From the NCBI RefSeq assembly GCF_027595985.1, contig NC_073313.1:87092899-87156898 (forward strand): a DNA stretch of 64,000 bases, given 5' to 3'. Source of the stretch: Sorex araneus. Lineage: Eukaryota > Chordata > Mammalia > Eulipotyphla > Soricidae. This document shows, piece by piece, positions 1-26,644 of the stretch. Numbering within the stretch: position 1 is the first letter of the stretch; each line of letters opens with the position of its first letter. The notes under the pieces are model-generated. The model had not been told where the DNA came from, ran no database searches, and saw nothing but the letters and a program-made list of their open reading frames with translations. Position numbers and translations under genes: made by a program.

Positions 1-135
1 ATCTTCATATATTTCTAGTGGGAATATAAAATGGTACAGCTGCTCTGGAAAAATAGCCTGGCAGTTCTTCAAACAATTAAATATTGAATTATCATGTGAC
101 CTAGCAATTCTACTCCTGGGTATATACTTGGATTA
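1..135 (+). mobile_element. L1 LINE fragment (ORF2 3' part)
   Basis: The sequence reads as the late ORF2 region of a mammalian L1 (GGGAATATAAAATGGTACAG followed by the usual CCTGGCAGTTCTTC and CTACTCCTGGGTATATAC blocks). It is diverged, lacks an open frame, and is cut off by the window edge. It lies in a ZDHHC9 intron. Confidence 0.7.
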
Positions 136-194
136 GCCTTCTTGGACAGCCATAATAATATAACCACAGACCGCAGCAAAAAATATATTTTCCG

Positions 195-300
195 AGAGAT
201 TTGGAGGTTATAAGTCCAAGACCAAGGTGCCAGCATATCTGATTTCTGGAGTAAGCCCTGACTATCACTAGGTGTGGCCCCCAAACAAAACAAAATAACA
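195..300 (+). mobile_element. Diverged SINE tail
   Basis: The end of this stretch (TAAGCCCTGACTATCACTAG then GTGTGGCCCCCAAACAAAAC) matches the 3' half of the tRNA-derived SINE seen throughout the window. The head is too decayed to define. Confidence 0.45.
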
Positions 301-616
301 AACAAAAAGAAGTCCTTCAAGTACGAGGAATAGTGTTCATCTATTCTTTTTTGGGGGGTTGGGGGTGGGGAAAGCTTGGGAGTCCTCCTGGTTCTGTACT
401 CAGGGGCTTTTTCCCAGAGGTGCTCAGGAGACTATGCAGTCCTGATTAGTTTAGTTGTTTTATGCTTTTACGTTATTTTACATTCAAATATTTAATTTAT
501 TTGAAATTAAATTTGAGAAATAATCAAAGGAGAAAAAAAGTCTAACCTTATATTTCCACCAAATAATCAGTTATTTTGGTTGTTTCTGGTCTGTTACTTA
601 TATTTGTCACTGATTT

Positions 617-786
617 TTTTTTTCTTTCTGGGTCACACCTTGCGATGCACAGGGGTCATTCCTGGCTCTGCACTCAGGAATTACCCCTGGCGGTGCTCAG
701 GGGACCATATGGGATGCTGGGAATCGAGCCCGGGTCAGCCGCGTGCAAGGCAAACGCCCTACCCGCTGTGCTATTACTCCAGCCCC
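617..786 (-). mobile_element. tRNA-derived SINE, subfamily A (SOR-like)
   Basis: Full-length copy on the minus strand. At low coordinates it shows the complement of the CCCAAAAAGC(A)n tail, and at high coordinates the tRNA-like head with a B-box. It is bounded by a target-site duplication TGTCACTGATTTTT at 605 and 787, which proves retroposition. Confidence 0.9.
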
Positions 787-861
787 TGTCACTGATTTTT
801 TTAACACTTTCTTTTTCATTTAAATTTTTCATTGATTTATAATGAAACACTGCTCTTATTT

Positions 862-1029
862 ATTTATGTTGGGGCCACACCTGGCTATCCTCAATGCTTA
901 CTCCTGACTCTCCACTCAGGAATTACTCTGGAGGTCCTTGGGGACTATCTGGGGGTGCCTGGGTTTAAATCTGGTTCAGCCCTGTGCCTGGCAGATGCCT
1001 TACCTACTGTAATATGGCTCCGACCCTTG
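862..1029 (-). mobile_element. Older subfamily-A-like SINE
   Basis: Minus-strand copy recognisable by GGGGCCACACCTGGC near 873 and the degenerate head near 990-1027. It is clearly more diverged than the copy at 617-786. Confidence 0.7.
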
Positions 1030-1315
1030 AAATACTGCTTTTATTAAACAGTGAAGTCTGGCATATTGTAGAGCAGAGGTTCCCAAATTTATTTTTCCCA
1101 TTCTCAGAGAAAAAAATTACTCAGTGTTCCTGGAAATTTAACTTTCTTTACATGAGAAAAATGAAAGCACCCATACACAAAATTGCTCCTGCACTCTTTG
1201 CTATGCCTGAGCCCCTCAGGGGACAGTATCACCCACTTTGGTAAACACTGTTCTAGACTCTGTTTCTGACTACTTTCCATCTCATTGAACTGTACCCCCA
1301 ACATCGTAATTGTTC

Positions 1316-1440
1316 TAATTTTTTGGTTTTTTGTGGTCACACCTAGCAGTGCTCAGGGCCTGACTGCTCAGGAATCACTCCTAGCAGGTTGACTGTGTGC
1401 AGGGAAAGTGCCTTACCCTTGTACTATCTATTTAGTCCCT
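1316..1440 (-). mobile_element. Partial SINE, subfamily A-like
   Basis: Minus-strand remnant with the GTGGTCACACCTAGCAGTGC block and a shortened body; the central part is deleted. Confidence 0.6.
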
Positions 1441-1449
1441 TAATTGATT

Positions 1450-1622
1450 TTTTTGTTTGGTTTTTGAGTCACACCCAGTGATACTCAGGGGTTTCTCCTG
1501 GCTTTGCACTCAGGGATCAATCCTGGTGGTGCTCAGGGGACCATATGGGATGCTGGGAATCGAACCTGGGTTGACCACATGCAAGGCAAATGCCCTACCT
1601 GCTGTGCTATCGCTCCAGCCCC
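1450..1622 (-). mobile_element. tRNA-derived SINE, subfamily A
   Basis: Near full-length minus-strand copy with intact GGGACCATATGGGATGCTGG block and head. Flanks CTTAATTGATTTTTTT and CTTCATTGATTTTTTT form a slightly diverged target-site duplication. Confidence 0.85.
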
Positions 1623-1789
1623 TTCATTGATTTTTTTAAAATTAGGTATTGTAATAAATTTTTTAAATAACTGGAACTTAAATACCATACTACTCTAAAT
1701 TATTTCCCTACTTTTAACTTTTTATTTTTCTTAAACTTAGTAGGCTCATCTTGTAGATTCTTTTTTTCCCCCTCTTTGGGAAAGGATCA

Positions 1790-1920
1790 TTGCTATGTTG
1801 AACTGGCAGTGAGCTGATTCCCCTACTCCCTGAGTGCCTTAGTTTCTCATCTGTAAAATGGAGAAAAAAAATTCTTTTGCCCACCTTCCAGGGTTATCAT
1901 GGCTAGGGGAATATTGCTCC
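1790..1920 (-). mobile_element. MIR SINE fragment
   Basis: TTAGTTTCTCATCTGTAAAA followed by TGG is the hallmark of the MIR core read on the minus strand. This is an ancient mammal-wide element. Confidence 0.65.
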
Positions 1921-2027
1921 AAGAAAACTGAAAAATAGAAAGTTGTGCTTTTTATCATTGAGATAGGCAGCTTGGGATGGAATATCACATGGATGAAAGG
2001 GTTATAATTTTATTTTTTGAAGGATAA

Positions 2028-16676
<14,649 letters not shown>

Positions 16677-18452
16677 CCTAGGGAAGAGACTTTTGTGTTT
16701 GATTAGGGCTGTGAAAGATGTAAGGGGAGAAGATCAACCTGAGACAGAGAGCAAGTAAGCTGTCCCTTTTACTGGTGTTCTTTGGTTTTTATTACCTAAT
16801 TGTGTACTGGCATTTTCTTGCTGCAAAGCTTTTGTTTTTAATTGCTGGGCTCAAGGCAGTCATTGAAGATGTCAGTATCCTATGGTAACTGGACAAATGG
16901 GTCTCTTAGGCCCTGGCACTGATTTTACATAGCCTCAGCCATGGAGTCCCCTTGAATCCCCCTCTCGTCCTTCCAGATCCCAGCTCTCTTGCTTAGGATC
17001 CTTCATTCAATTCTGGGATTTAGGGTTCTTGAAACTGGCTCAATTCCTCTTCCAACTGCTGCATGTCATGAGTCTAGAGGCAGTCATAGAGAACTCTGGC
17101 CAAGAATCCTCACGGAATTCTTGGGGCGTTCAGAATTGAAGAGGATGGAGAGCGGGGTTAGAGGATTCTCCTGGCTACAAAGTGCCAACATTGCCAACAT
17201 ATCCTTTCAAGTACGGGGCAGGTAACTTCTACTTGTTGTATTTATTCATGTAGCTTCTCCTTTGTCCCGTTCTGCTCTCTAATACCCAAGGCCCACATTT
17301 TTCCAGTTAGATATATGTAAGTAGTAGCTGTAGTAGAGGTAACAATTTACATTTCTCTTAGACTACCTGGAAACTTTTTAATACCTGTGCCATTCTCAGT
17401 ATGAATTTATGAGATGCCAACGGCATAGACACGCTCTGTCTCGTCTCTTTTCTCATTAGCCCTTTTAATTTTGTTTCCTTTTGACTCTTGCTCCCATCAG
17501 GAGCAGAAATGGCAGTAATAAAAGTCTGCACTTCCGGTGGTTCCTTTTCCTCAGAGGAAGCCCGAGTGCTCACTTAAACACTATTCCCTCAGAATCCCTG
17601 TGTGAGGCCTACAGAGGCCCTGAATGCACAAATGGGGAAACCAAGGCACAGAGAGGCTCTCCTCTCCTCTCCTCTCCCCCTGTGTCCCCTCAAAAAAAAT
17701 TTCTAACCAGTACTTCCATTAGGCCTCGGCTAAGTGAGGAGGGAAAGCCCAGCACTGCTGCCCTCCCGGGTAACCCACTCTAAGGCCTTGGCCCATCTCG
17801 GGCTTGGTAACCACATCAGGGCTTCTGCCAAGCCCTGCTCTTCCAGCACTTCCACCAGCAGAGTCCTAGAGCCGCTTCATCCTGGGGGTGGGCTGTGGCC
17901 CTCAGTCAACTCTGCTCAGGACCTGCTCTATTTCAGGGAAGAAGATTTATGTATTATATGTGGCTATATTTCCTAGAGCACCTGTGTTTTTCTCTTTCTA
18001 AGCCAGGGTCCTGTCTGAATGACTTATGGGGAGGGGGGAAATGTAAACCAGAACTTTTAATCTATTTGAAGGTGATTAAACTGTGTCTAATGCAAACTGA
18101 CTCCCCCCTTTTTTTCCATGAAACACAGTGGGTGTATAAAGGTTTGGTGTGGCAGTGGGGAGTGGGGCAGTGGAAAGGGGTTGCTTGTTACTACACAAAC
18201 TTATACATTTTCCAGGGGACCCACCTAGGAGAGATCTCCTAAACCCCCCATTGATGAGGACTTCATGCTGACCTGAAGTTCTTATTATGGGCCATGCAGA
18301 TAGGACTGTCAAAGCACTGTCCAGTGCCATTGAGGTGGAGAGGATTAGGGCATCCCATTTACTTATGAAATTTTTATTAGGATCTCATTTTTTGAAGATA
18401 TATTCTGTTAATTGCAAATAAGTGTTGGTTATTAAAGCAGACTCATTGTGGT
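16677..18452 (+). other. ZDHHC9: ZDHHC9 3'UTR
   Basis: Downstream of the stop the sequence is largely repeat-free to about 18490, in contrast to its flanks, which fits a retained 3'UTR of about 1.78 kb. An internal AATAAA at 17517-17522 could be an alternative poly(A) signal; ATTAAA at 18431-18436 is the likely distal one. The end is inferred, not seen. Confidence 0.7.
18431..18436 (+). terminator. ZDHHC9: Probable ZDHHC9 distal poly(A) signal (ATTAAA)
   Basis: ATTAAA followed within 30 nt by the GT-rich TTGTGGTCTGTTCTGG, a typical cleavage downstream element. SINE-rich intergenic DNA begins right after. Confidence 0.6.
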
Positions 18453-18530
18453 CTGTTCTGGAATTGTTCTATTCGTGATCTTTCATAACTGATGGGATAT
18501 ATTTATTTTAGTTATTTTTTAGTTTTGATT

Positions 18531-18707
18531 CTTTTTTTTTTTTTGCTTTTTGGGTCACACCTGGCAATGCCAGGGGTTATTCCTGGATCTGTACTCAGTA
18601 ATTACTCCTGGCGGTGCTCAGGGGACCATAAGGGATGCTGGGAATCGAACCCAGGTTGGCTGCGTGCAAGGCAAATGCCCTGTGCACTGTGCTTTCTCCC
18701 CAGCCCC
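18531..18707 (-). mobile_element. tRNA-derived SINE, subfamily A
   Basis: Full-length minus-strand copy bounded by TAGTTTTGATT at 18520-18530 and 18708-18718. Confidence 0.93.
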
Positions 18708-18718
18708 TAGTTTTGATT

Positions 18719-18846
18719 ATGAGCCACACCTGGCAGTGCTTAAGACTTACTCCTGGAAGTGCTCAGAAGTATGAGTGCCAGAGATCAAACTTGTGGTGGC
18801 CATGTGCAGGAAAGTACCTTACCTCCTGTACTGTCTCTCTGACCCC
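18719..18846 (-). mobile_element. Older SINE fragment
   Basis: Minus-strand GAGCCACACCTGGCAGTGCT block with shortened body and decayed head; the younger SINE at 18531 inserted next to it. Confidence 0.7.
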
Positions 18847-19134
18847 TGTATTTCTTTTTTAAATTACCTATGATTGAGAGGCCTTTCCAATGTCTATATC
18901 TTCCCAGTTAACCAGAATTAATGGAATTTGTCTGTTCCCAGATGTTTCTCCATTGTCCTGTTTAGTTGGCAAAAGGATTTAACTTGAGGAAGAGAACAGA
19001 GAGACTGAGACTCTCAGATTCTTTGACCTTCCTTTACTTTTCCACCTGTTTTTTTTCTTGACTTTAATTTTATCCCTGTAATTTGATTAATGCCAAACTT
19101 GGAGAGTTTGGAAGTTATTAGATAGCCCTAGTTA

Positions 19135-19268
19135 GGGGCCAGAGAAAACAGTACAAGGTTAAGGCTTTTGCCTTGCACACAGTTGATCCCAGTTCAGTCC
19201 CTGGCACTGTATAGGTCACCTGAGCACCAGAATGAGTGATCCCTGAGCATCACTGGGAATGGTAAAAA
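19135..19268 (+). mobile_element. Decayed plus-strand SINE
   Basis: GGGGCCAGAGAAAACAGTAC head, GCTTTTGCCTTGCACACAG, and GAGCATCACTGGGAATGGTA tail. Confidence 0.7.
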
Positions 19269-19337
19269 AATAGAGAAGTTATTTTTTTTATTTCTGATAT
19301 GGAGTATTATGTGAAAATCTCTTATTTCTAGCATGCA

Positions 19338-19514
19338 GGGTCTTTCTTTTTTGCTTTTTGGGTCACACCCGGTGATGCACAGGGGTTACTCCTGGCTTTG
19401 CACTCAGAAATTACCCCGGCAGTGCTCAGAGGACCATATGGGATGCTTGGAATTGAACTCGGTTAGGCCGAATGCAAGGCAAACGCCCTAACCACTGTGA
19501 TATTGCTTCAGCCC
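19338..19514 (-). mobile_element. tRNA-derived SINE, subfamily A
   Basis: Full-length minus-strand copy with target-site duplication CTAGCATGCA at 19328-19337 and 19515-19524. Confidence 0.92.
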
Positions 19515-19919
19515 CTAGCATGCAATTTTATTTTTCCTTTTTTCATATTTCCTGCCCTCTTGATTCCCCTTAGTAAATCTTCTCTAATATCTTGGCCTGA
19601 GATCTGGCCCATTCCCAACCAGGTGCCACACCTCAGTTCTGATCAGAGATGGAAAAATTGTTTTTTCCCTACGTAATATGCCTCAAATTGTTTCCTCTTT
19701 CAAATGGCTGGCATTATTTTTACTGCTTGTATTCTTCCTCATTCCTCACATTTCCAATGTATAACTCTTCCCCAAGTCAGGATCAGGATGTTTGGCATGT
19801 ATCCAAAATCTCTGGTGGTTGATGGAGTTTGACAATTTTGGATTACTTCATGTCTTTTTGGCTCTGGGACCCTTAAGATCCTCTCTTTCCCCCGATGATA
19901 GATGCAGATTCGAATTCTT

Positions 19920-20045
19920 TGTTGTTTGTTTGACGGCCACACCTGATAGTGCTCAGAGTGTACTCTAGATTCTGTGCTCAGGAAGTCACTCCTGACCATG
20001 TTCAGGAAGACCTGAGTGATTCTGGGTGTTGCCCAATACAAAACA
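19920..20045 (-). mobile_element. Partial SINE
   Basis: ACGGCCACACCTGATAGTGC and the following body; the head is lost. Confidence 0.6.
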
Positions 20046-20084
20046 AAACTACAAAACACAGCTTCAGGAAATAAAAGATGACAC

Positions 20085-21370
20085 AAGGAAATGGAAATAC
20101 ACGCCTTGTTCATGGATTGGGTGGATTAATATCATCAAGATGGCAGTACTCCCCTATAATAAAAGCATTGTATAGCCTTGATGCAGTCCCTATCACGATA
20201 CACATGAAATTTTTCAAAGTAATAGATCAAACACTCCTGAAACTTATATGGAGCAGTAACTCCCATTCCCCAAATAGCCAAAGCCATACTTGAGAAAAGA
20301 TGGGAGGTATCACTTTCCCCAATTTCAAACTGTACTACAGTGTGATAGTAATCATGATAGTAATCATGATATTGTAATATAGACAGACCATGAGATTAGT
20401 GGAATATCCTGTGATGCTTAAGTATACAATCAATTATTCTTTGATAAAGGAGCAAAAAATGGAGCAAGAAAAGCCTCTCCAACAAATGCTGGGAAAACTG
20501 GGCATCTACATGGAAAATAAAAGAATTCAGACCTCTTTCTAATGCCATGCACAAAAGTCAAATCAAAATGGATTAAAGACCTTGATATCAGACCTGAATC
20601 CATAAGGTGCATAGAGGAAAACGTAGGCAGAACCCACTCTGATATTGAAACTAAAGGCATCTTCAAGGATGAAACTCAACTGACCAAACAAGTGGAAACA
20701 AAGATAAATGGAACTACATTAAATTAAGAGGCTTCTGTACTTCAAAGGAAATGATGACCAGGATACAAAGACAGCCCATGGAATGGGAGAAATTACTTGC
20801 CCACCAGTCATATGGTAAGAGGTTGATATCCTAGATACATGAGGCACTGGTAAAACTATCCAAGGGAAAAAATCCAAACCCTTTAAAAACTCAGGAGAGG
20901 AGATGAACAGGAACTTTGACAAAAAACGAAATTCAGATAGCCAAAGGCATATGAAAAAATGCTCTGAATCTGGGGCTGGACTGATAGTACAGCAGGTACT
21001 ATCTGCCTTGCACACATTTGACCCGGGTTCAATCCCCTTTATCCTATATGGTCCCCCAGCACCTCCAGGAGTCATTCCTGGGTGCAGAGTCAGGAATGAC
21101 TCCTGAGTGTTGCTAGGTATAACCCAAAAAGCAAATAAATAACTAAAATAAATATGCATCACTGATCCTCAGGAAGATGCAAATAAAAACAATATTATCT
21201 CACCATGGAGAGTGGCTCACATCAAAAAGAAAAGGCAACCAGTGCCTGAGTGGATGCAGGGATAAAGGGTTTCTCTTTCACTGCTGGTGGGTATGTCGAC
21301 TGATTCAGCCTTTCTGGAAAACAATATGGACATCACTTTTAAAAAATCTTTACAGTGACTAAATAACTTT
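20085..21370 (+). mobile_element. L1 ORF2 remnant (plus strand)
   Basis: Plus-strand ORF2 pieces in several frames: WIKDLDIRPES near 20571-20605, NRNFDKKRN and HMKKCSES near 20903-20970, CLSGCRDKGFLFHCWWVC near 21237. Frameshifts and stops make it a dead copy, and a SINE at 20970-21150 interrupts it. It is older than the L1 at 7440. Confidence 0.88.
20970..21150 (+). mobile_element. SINE subfamily A nested in L1
   Basis: Plus-strand head GGGGCTGGACTGATAGTACA, body, and tail ACCCAAAAAGCAAATAAATA. L1 sequence resumes immediately after (CATCACTGATCCTCAGGAAG). Confidence 0.85.
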
Positions 21371-21484
21371 TTTAAAAAGAAAAGGAAGAAGCAGTTGTGC
21401 CAGTTTTGAGAATAAATTGCAGGAATCACTTTCTGTTCTTAGGTGATAAGATTTAGAACTGACATCAAAAGATGCTGAATGTTA

Positions 21485-21655
21485 CTCATGTTTTGTTTGG
21501 GGACCACACCTAGCAGTGCTCAGGGGTCACTCTAGGCTCTGCACTCAGGAATCACTCCTGGCACTGCTCCAGGAACTATATGGGATGCCAGAGATTGAAC
21601 CTGGGTGACCCACATGCAAGGCAAGCACCCCACCTGCTGTACTATCTCCAGCCCT
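21485..21655 (-). mobile_element. SINE, subfamily A-like
   Basis: Minus-strand full-length but moderately diverged copy (GGGGACCACACCTAGCAGTG to CTGTACTATCTCCAGCCC). Confidence 0.82.
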
Positions 21656-21984
21656 GAGTATCATCAGCTTTAAAGTTGGCAAGCCCAATTCATAAACAAA
21701 AAAGAGTCATTATAGATTTCTTGGATAAGTATGAAAGGGAAATGGGAACTAGAAATTTACATTTTTTACTTTTGAGTGTCTTGTAAGACATGAGTGTCAG
21801 TGGAAAACAACAGAATAATTAGCTGTCCTGATTATGTTTTTGCAATTTTAATATATACTCTGAATTTTCAGGAATGTAGTAACTATAAATAGAGTGACGA
21901 TGATACTTTATTTTTCTCAGAACTCTACCCAGAATTGTGGCTTTTGAAATTCACATTACCAACAGTGATGTCATTCACAGTCTT

Positions 21985-22160
21985 TTTGTTTTTTTGTTCT
22001 TTGGGCCACACATAACTGTGCTGAAGGGCTTGCTCCTGGCTCTGTGCTCATAGGTCACTTCTGTTAGTTCTTGGGGAACCATATGCCATGTCGGGGATTG
22101 AACTGAGGTGCATTTGCATGCAAGGCAAACACCTTACCTCCTTCCTGTACCTTTGCCCCA
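21985..22160 (-). mobile_element. Old SINE
   Basis: GGGCCACACATAACTGTGCT and a decayed head ending CCTTTGCCCC; minus strand. A further scrap of SINE sequence lies at 22345-22400. Confidence 0.65.
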
Positions 22161-22882
22161 TTCATAAATTTTAAGTTTCTTTTACAACATACCTGTATGA
22201 ATCTCCTTTGGTACAATTACACTGAGTACATCTACATGTAGGTGGAAGCATTTGACCACTTGATATCTTTTAGTATAGTCTTGCCCAGGGATTTGTATAC
22301 ACAATACACAATCTCTTATAAATTTTCTTTTATGTTGTGTTTTTTCTCTTTTGGTTTTGGAGCCATACCCAGCTGTACACAGGGGTCAACCCCTGTTTTA
22401 TCTCTCAAGTGCCTTATTTCTCTTTATATTATAGCATTAACATTACTGTTCTTGAAATTGTGTGAACAGATATCTCTCTCTGACATGAATTTCAGAATTA
22501 AAGGGTCTGATACTGACATGGTTGGAAAACTGTTAGAGTAGATCGGCGATTTTTCAGGCATTTTACATCTGAGGACTGGAACTTCCCAAGCATCAGCCTG
22601 TGGAGTGACAGTTAATGACCTCTGTGGTACACCAGTGTTTTTTTTCTTACATAAAAATGTATTTATATGAAATTTTAGAAAACATAATACTATAGCAGTA
22701 ATAAAAAAAATCAGTGGTTGCCAACACTACAGGACAGGAAAAAGGATTGATTGCAAAGTGCATAAAGAACATTTTAGAGTGGCATAAATGTTTTATTTCA
22801 CATTATACTTAGAAGTTTCATATTTATATCAGCAGTAATGCAAAGAATAAGAATACTAATTTTAAGATATCTTTGCATTATT

Positions 22883-23133
22883 GGGGCTGGATCGATAGCA
22901 CAGTGGGTAGGGCGTTGGCCTTGCATGCTGGCCAACCCGGGTTCGATTCCTCCATCCCTCTTGGAGAGCCTGGCAAGCTACCGAGAGTATCCCCCTCTCA
23001 CAGCAGAGCCTGGCAAGCTCCCCGTGGTGTATTCGATATGCCAAAAACAGTAACAACAAATCTCACAATGGAGACATTACTATTGTCTGCTTGAGCAAAT
23101 CGATGAGCAACAGGATGACAGTGACAGTGACAG
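22883..23133 (+). mobile_element. tRNA-derived SINE, subfamily B, full length
   Basis: Head GGGGCTGGATCGATAGCACA, B-box, then the B body with two CCTGGCAAGCT copies, ATTCGATATGCCAAAAACAG, CAATGGAGACATTACT, and a (GACAGT)n-like end. Target-site duplication TTGCATTAT at 22873-22881 and 23134-23142. This is the best type example of subfamily B here. Confidence 0.94.
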
Positions 23134-23501
23134 TTGCATTATATGATTCTTAGAACTACACTCAATATGTATAGTCAGAGTAATATAAAATTATATTTTT
23201 CCTATGTTTTCAAGTTGATAAACAGTTTTTGTTCGGTTGTTTTGTTTAATTGGGAGATAAATTTATTGAAAAATGATGTATATAAAATAAAATTGAAAAA
23301 ATTTAGTGAAAATTTGATTACATTGATAAATATAGTCATCATCATAATACACCCGTGTTTTTTAACCTTTTTATGTTGCCAGACGAGCAGTCTGTACTCA
23401 GCACCTGAAAAATCCTGAATCCACCGAACTGGATTATATCAAGGGTTCCTTTCTACCTGTAAATTTATTTGGAGTACCTAGAAGATAAAAAATAATCAAG
23501 T

Positions 23502-23640
23502 GAGGCCAGAGCTATAGTACAGCAGGTTGGCCTTGCATGCGGCCAACACGGGGTTCAATTCTCAGCATCCCACATGGTGCCCTGAGCACAGCCAGGAGTA
23601 ACCCCTGAACATCGCTGGGTGTGATCAAAAAGAAAAAATA
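23502..23640 (+). mobile_element. SINE subfamily A, shortened
   Basis: Plus-strand head GAGGCCAGAGCTATAGTACA with a deletion before TTGGCCTTGCATGCGGCC; intact body and AAAAAGAAAAAA tail. Confidence 0.82.
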
Positions 23641-24224
23641 CTCAATCTCCTTTACTGTGCTTTTATTTGTTTAACTATTTGGTCTCCTGAGAGGTACTAA
23701 GGAAGTCAGGGAATCCCATTGTTGTTTCTCGGCCAGCTGGGTTAGCAGTTCATTACAAGGGCCTGAGGATATTATGTGTCTCAGCCCTGTGGTACTGAGG
23801 ATATTTACCTGGTCTACCCAGGTGGTGATGGTGACCTTACAGACCACACCCTGCAGTCCTCTGGGTATCAAGCCTAGGTTGGGTGATTGAAGCATGTGCT
23901 CTAATCTCTCTACTAATTCCAGCCCACAATGTGCTATTACTTTAAAAAAATGGATTTTGTGGTGCTAGAAATTGGTGGGACTTAAATCCAGAGCCTCACA
24001 AATCCAAGCCCCTAATGTGTTTTATTCTTTTATTTTTTTTAACTGAAAGGACCATGATTTACATTTTTCATATTTGGCTTTTAGATATACTGTGTTCTAG
24101 TACCAATCTCACCACCTGTGTCTTCCCTCCCCCCAATTTCCCAGCTTACCTCCCCCCTCCCACCTGCTGCCTTACCCCCTTCCCCAGTGTGCACCTTGAC
24201 AGGCACATTTTTTGATGAGATACT

Positions 24225-25215
24225 TTTAATTTAAATTAAAAAAAATTGAATCACAGTGAGATATGCAGTTACAGAGTTGTTCGTGGTTGGGTTTCAGTCA
24301 TATAATGTTCCAACACCCGTTCTTCACGAGACTGGCACATTTTTAAGTTTGGTTATTGACGTTTGGATCTCTTGTTTTCAGTGTTGTTGACTCTGGTTGG
24401 GTATCTAGCTATCCCACTCCTTTACACTACACCGCCCCCGTACTCAGATCCTCTTGATCCCTGCTCCCCATTCCTGCCTGTCCATCTTTTCTCTCCCCCT
24501 GAATTTCTTTCCTTCCCTGTCCTTTTCCTCTCTATACTCTGGGCTCAAGGGTGATCTAGTCATCTCCCTTTTCAAACATTACATTTCTTTGTCCAGTTCT
24601 TCTATATACCACATATAAGGATGATCCTCCTGTGTTTGTCATCTGGCTTAGTTCATTTAACATGATATCTTCCAGTTCCAACCATATTACAGAGAATTGA
24701 ATGATTTCATCTTTCCTTATAGCTGTGAAGTATTGTGTTATGACATCTATTCCACACCTTCAGGATCCACCTATCTACCGTTGGTCACCTAATATTGATT
24801 CCGTATCTTAGCTATTTTACTAAGTGTTGCAGTGAATAATAATTTGCATATGTCTTCTTAAATGAATGTTTCTGTGTCCTGGGGGTAGATACCCAGAAAT
24901 GAAGCTGCTGGTCATATGGCAGTTCAATTCTTAGTTTACTGAGATATCTCCATGCTGTTTTCTATGAAAGTTGAACCAGATAACATTCCCACCAGCAGTG
25001 GATGAGAGTTCCTCTTTCACCACATCCCTGCTCAACACAGATTTCCTCCAGTATTCTTGATATGTGACATTCTCACTGGTGTGAGATGGTATCTCATTGT
25101 CATCTTGGTTTGGATTTCCGTAGTGGTAAGTGATTATGAGCTTTTTTTCCCCCGCTGTGCCTGTTGGTCATCCATTGGTCTTCCTCAGAGAAATCCCTGT
25201 TCGTTTTCTATCCAC
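24225..25215 (-). mobile_element. L1 3' end (minus strand)
   Basis: 3' tail at 24225-24330 (complement of GTGATTCAATTTTTTTTAAT) followed upward by 3'UTR and late ORF2 sequence (AACATTCCCACCAGCAGTGG, GGTGTGAGATGGTATCTCAT). No frame survives. The 1 kb is otherwise gene-free. Confidence 0.8.
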
Positions 25216-25249
25216 ATTTTTTTTTCTTTTTGGGTCACACCTGTCAATG

Positions 25250-25960
25250 TCTATTTTTTCTATTTTAAATTTTTATAGAGTTGTTTACAATTATTTATTA
25301 GATTCAACATTTCAACACCAATCCCACCACCGTTATTTCAAATTTTCCCACTATCGCCCAAGCCTGCCCCAAAGGCAGATGCTATAATTTATTTTGTATT
25401 GTTTGTTATGAGTAATCTGCTAAAAAATGATCCCAAAATTTCCCCTTAGAGGAAAGTGCATGAAGGTCATTGTATCTGACTCTGGAGACATTAAGCTCTT
25501 ACATAAAATATTACTGATATATTTTTTTTAATCGAGATTGGTTACTTTCCACTTTACACCCCGTCAAATGTGGTGTGCTACTCCTGGTACATCAGTGGCT
25601 TAGAGAATAAGATATTCATGGCTGCGTGCTCCAGGAATTCTAAAATTTTAAATAAGCTGATAGAGCTGAAATTAAATTTTTAACTGGATGGTGACTTTGG
25701 GGCCTGGAGGCATTTCTGCAGCTGGTGGCTCTCTTCTGAGATTTATTTGTGAGCCTCTGGGTCATGGCCGTTAATGAGCTTATATGGTGTCAGATGCCGT
25801 TTGTGGGCATGATTGCCAGGCTCCCGGTAGAACAGGGAACTGGGGGGAGGTGGCCCACTCCCGACTCCATGAGAGCCTGGAGATTTTGGTCACAAATCCT
25901 GTATACCTGGGTTTTTCAGCAGTCTCATTCTCATGCTTGATGCTTGCTCCAATGAAATTA
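25250..25960 (-). mobile_element. R3 interspersed repeat, near-complete copy
   Basis: A-rich 3' end at 25250, TTATTTTGTATTGTTTGTTA block, CAAATGTGGTGTGCTACTCC block, and the body TTTGTGAGCCTCTGGGTCAT to CTGTATACCTGGG. Collinear with 48040-48780 and with the pieces at 11815-14690. Confidence 0.7.
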
Positions 25961-25974
25961 ATTGGAAATATTTT

Positions 25975-26160
25975 ATAAGTCCCTCATTTCCCTATTGTCA
26001 GGCATTTAGGGGTTTCTATGCTTTTGTCACACTATGATGAACTTTCTTTCATGTGTGCATGCCATTGATTACTTAGTATAGATTCCTAGAAGTGAAATTA
26101 CTGAGACAGTACTTTTCTCAAGACGTAAGCTAAATATGACCAATTTGCTTCAAAGAAGGT
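25975..26160 (-). mobile_element. Ancient L1 3'UTR fragment
   Basis: Contains GTATAGATTCCTAGAAGTGA and related blocks typical of old L1 3' regions. Weak, recognised from memory. Confidence 0.4.
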
Positions 26161-26339
26161 GGTCCCTGCTTCTCCTGCTAGCAGTGAGCTTGCTTCAAAA
26201 TATCACACTTAAACAGAGTAGGTACCATTATGACAATAATTGACAGAAATGATCATCCTGGATAAGAACTGGATATTGAAAATAGGTAAAGGATATATAC
26301 ATATATGTATATATACATATCTATATATATACATAAACA

Positions 26340-26615
26340 CTTTTCAGTATCTGTATTACAAACCGATATGCTCAAAAGAAGGAGAAGAGAAGAGAAGAGG
26401 GAGGGGGGCGAAGGAGAGAGCAAGGGAAAGGGGTGCCTGCCATAAATGCAGGTTGGCATTGGGGGGAGTTGGTGCACGGGGGAGGGAAACTGGGATATTG
26501 GTGCTGGGAAATGTACACTGGTGGAGTGATGGGTATTGGAACACTATGTGATTGAAACCCAATTATGAACAGCTTTGTAATGGGCTGTATCATGGTGATT
26601 CAAAAAAATTTTTTT
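26340..26615 (+). mobile_element. L1-like 3' end preceded by (TA)-rich tract
   Basis: Purine-rich sequence then ACTGGTGGAGTGATGGGTAT and ATCATGGTGATTCAAAAAAA, the 3' signature shared with the L1 at 7440. A TATACATA-rich microsatellite precedes it at 26290-26335. Confidence 0.75.
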
Positions 26616-26644
26616 AATCACATTAAATTTTGGGTGAGTTGACA

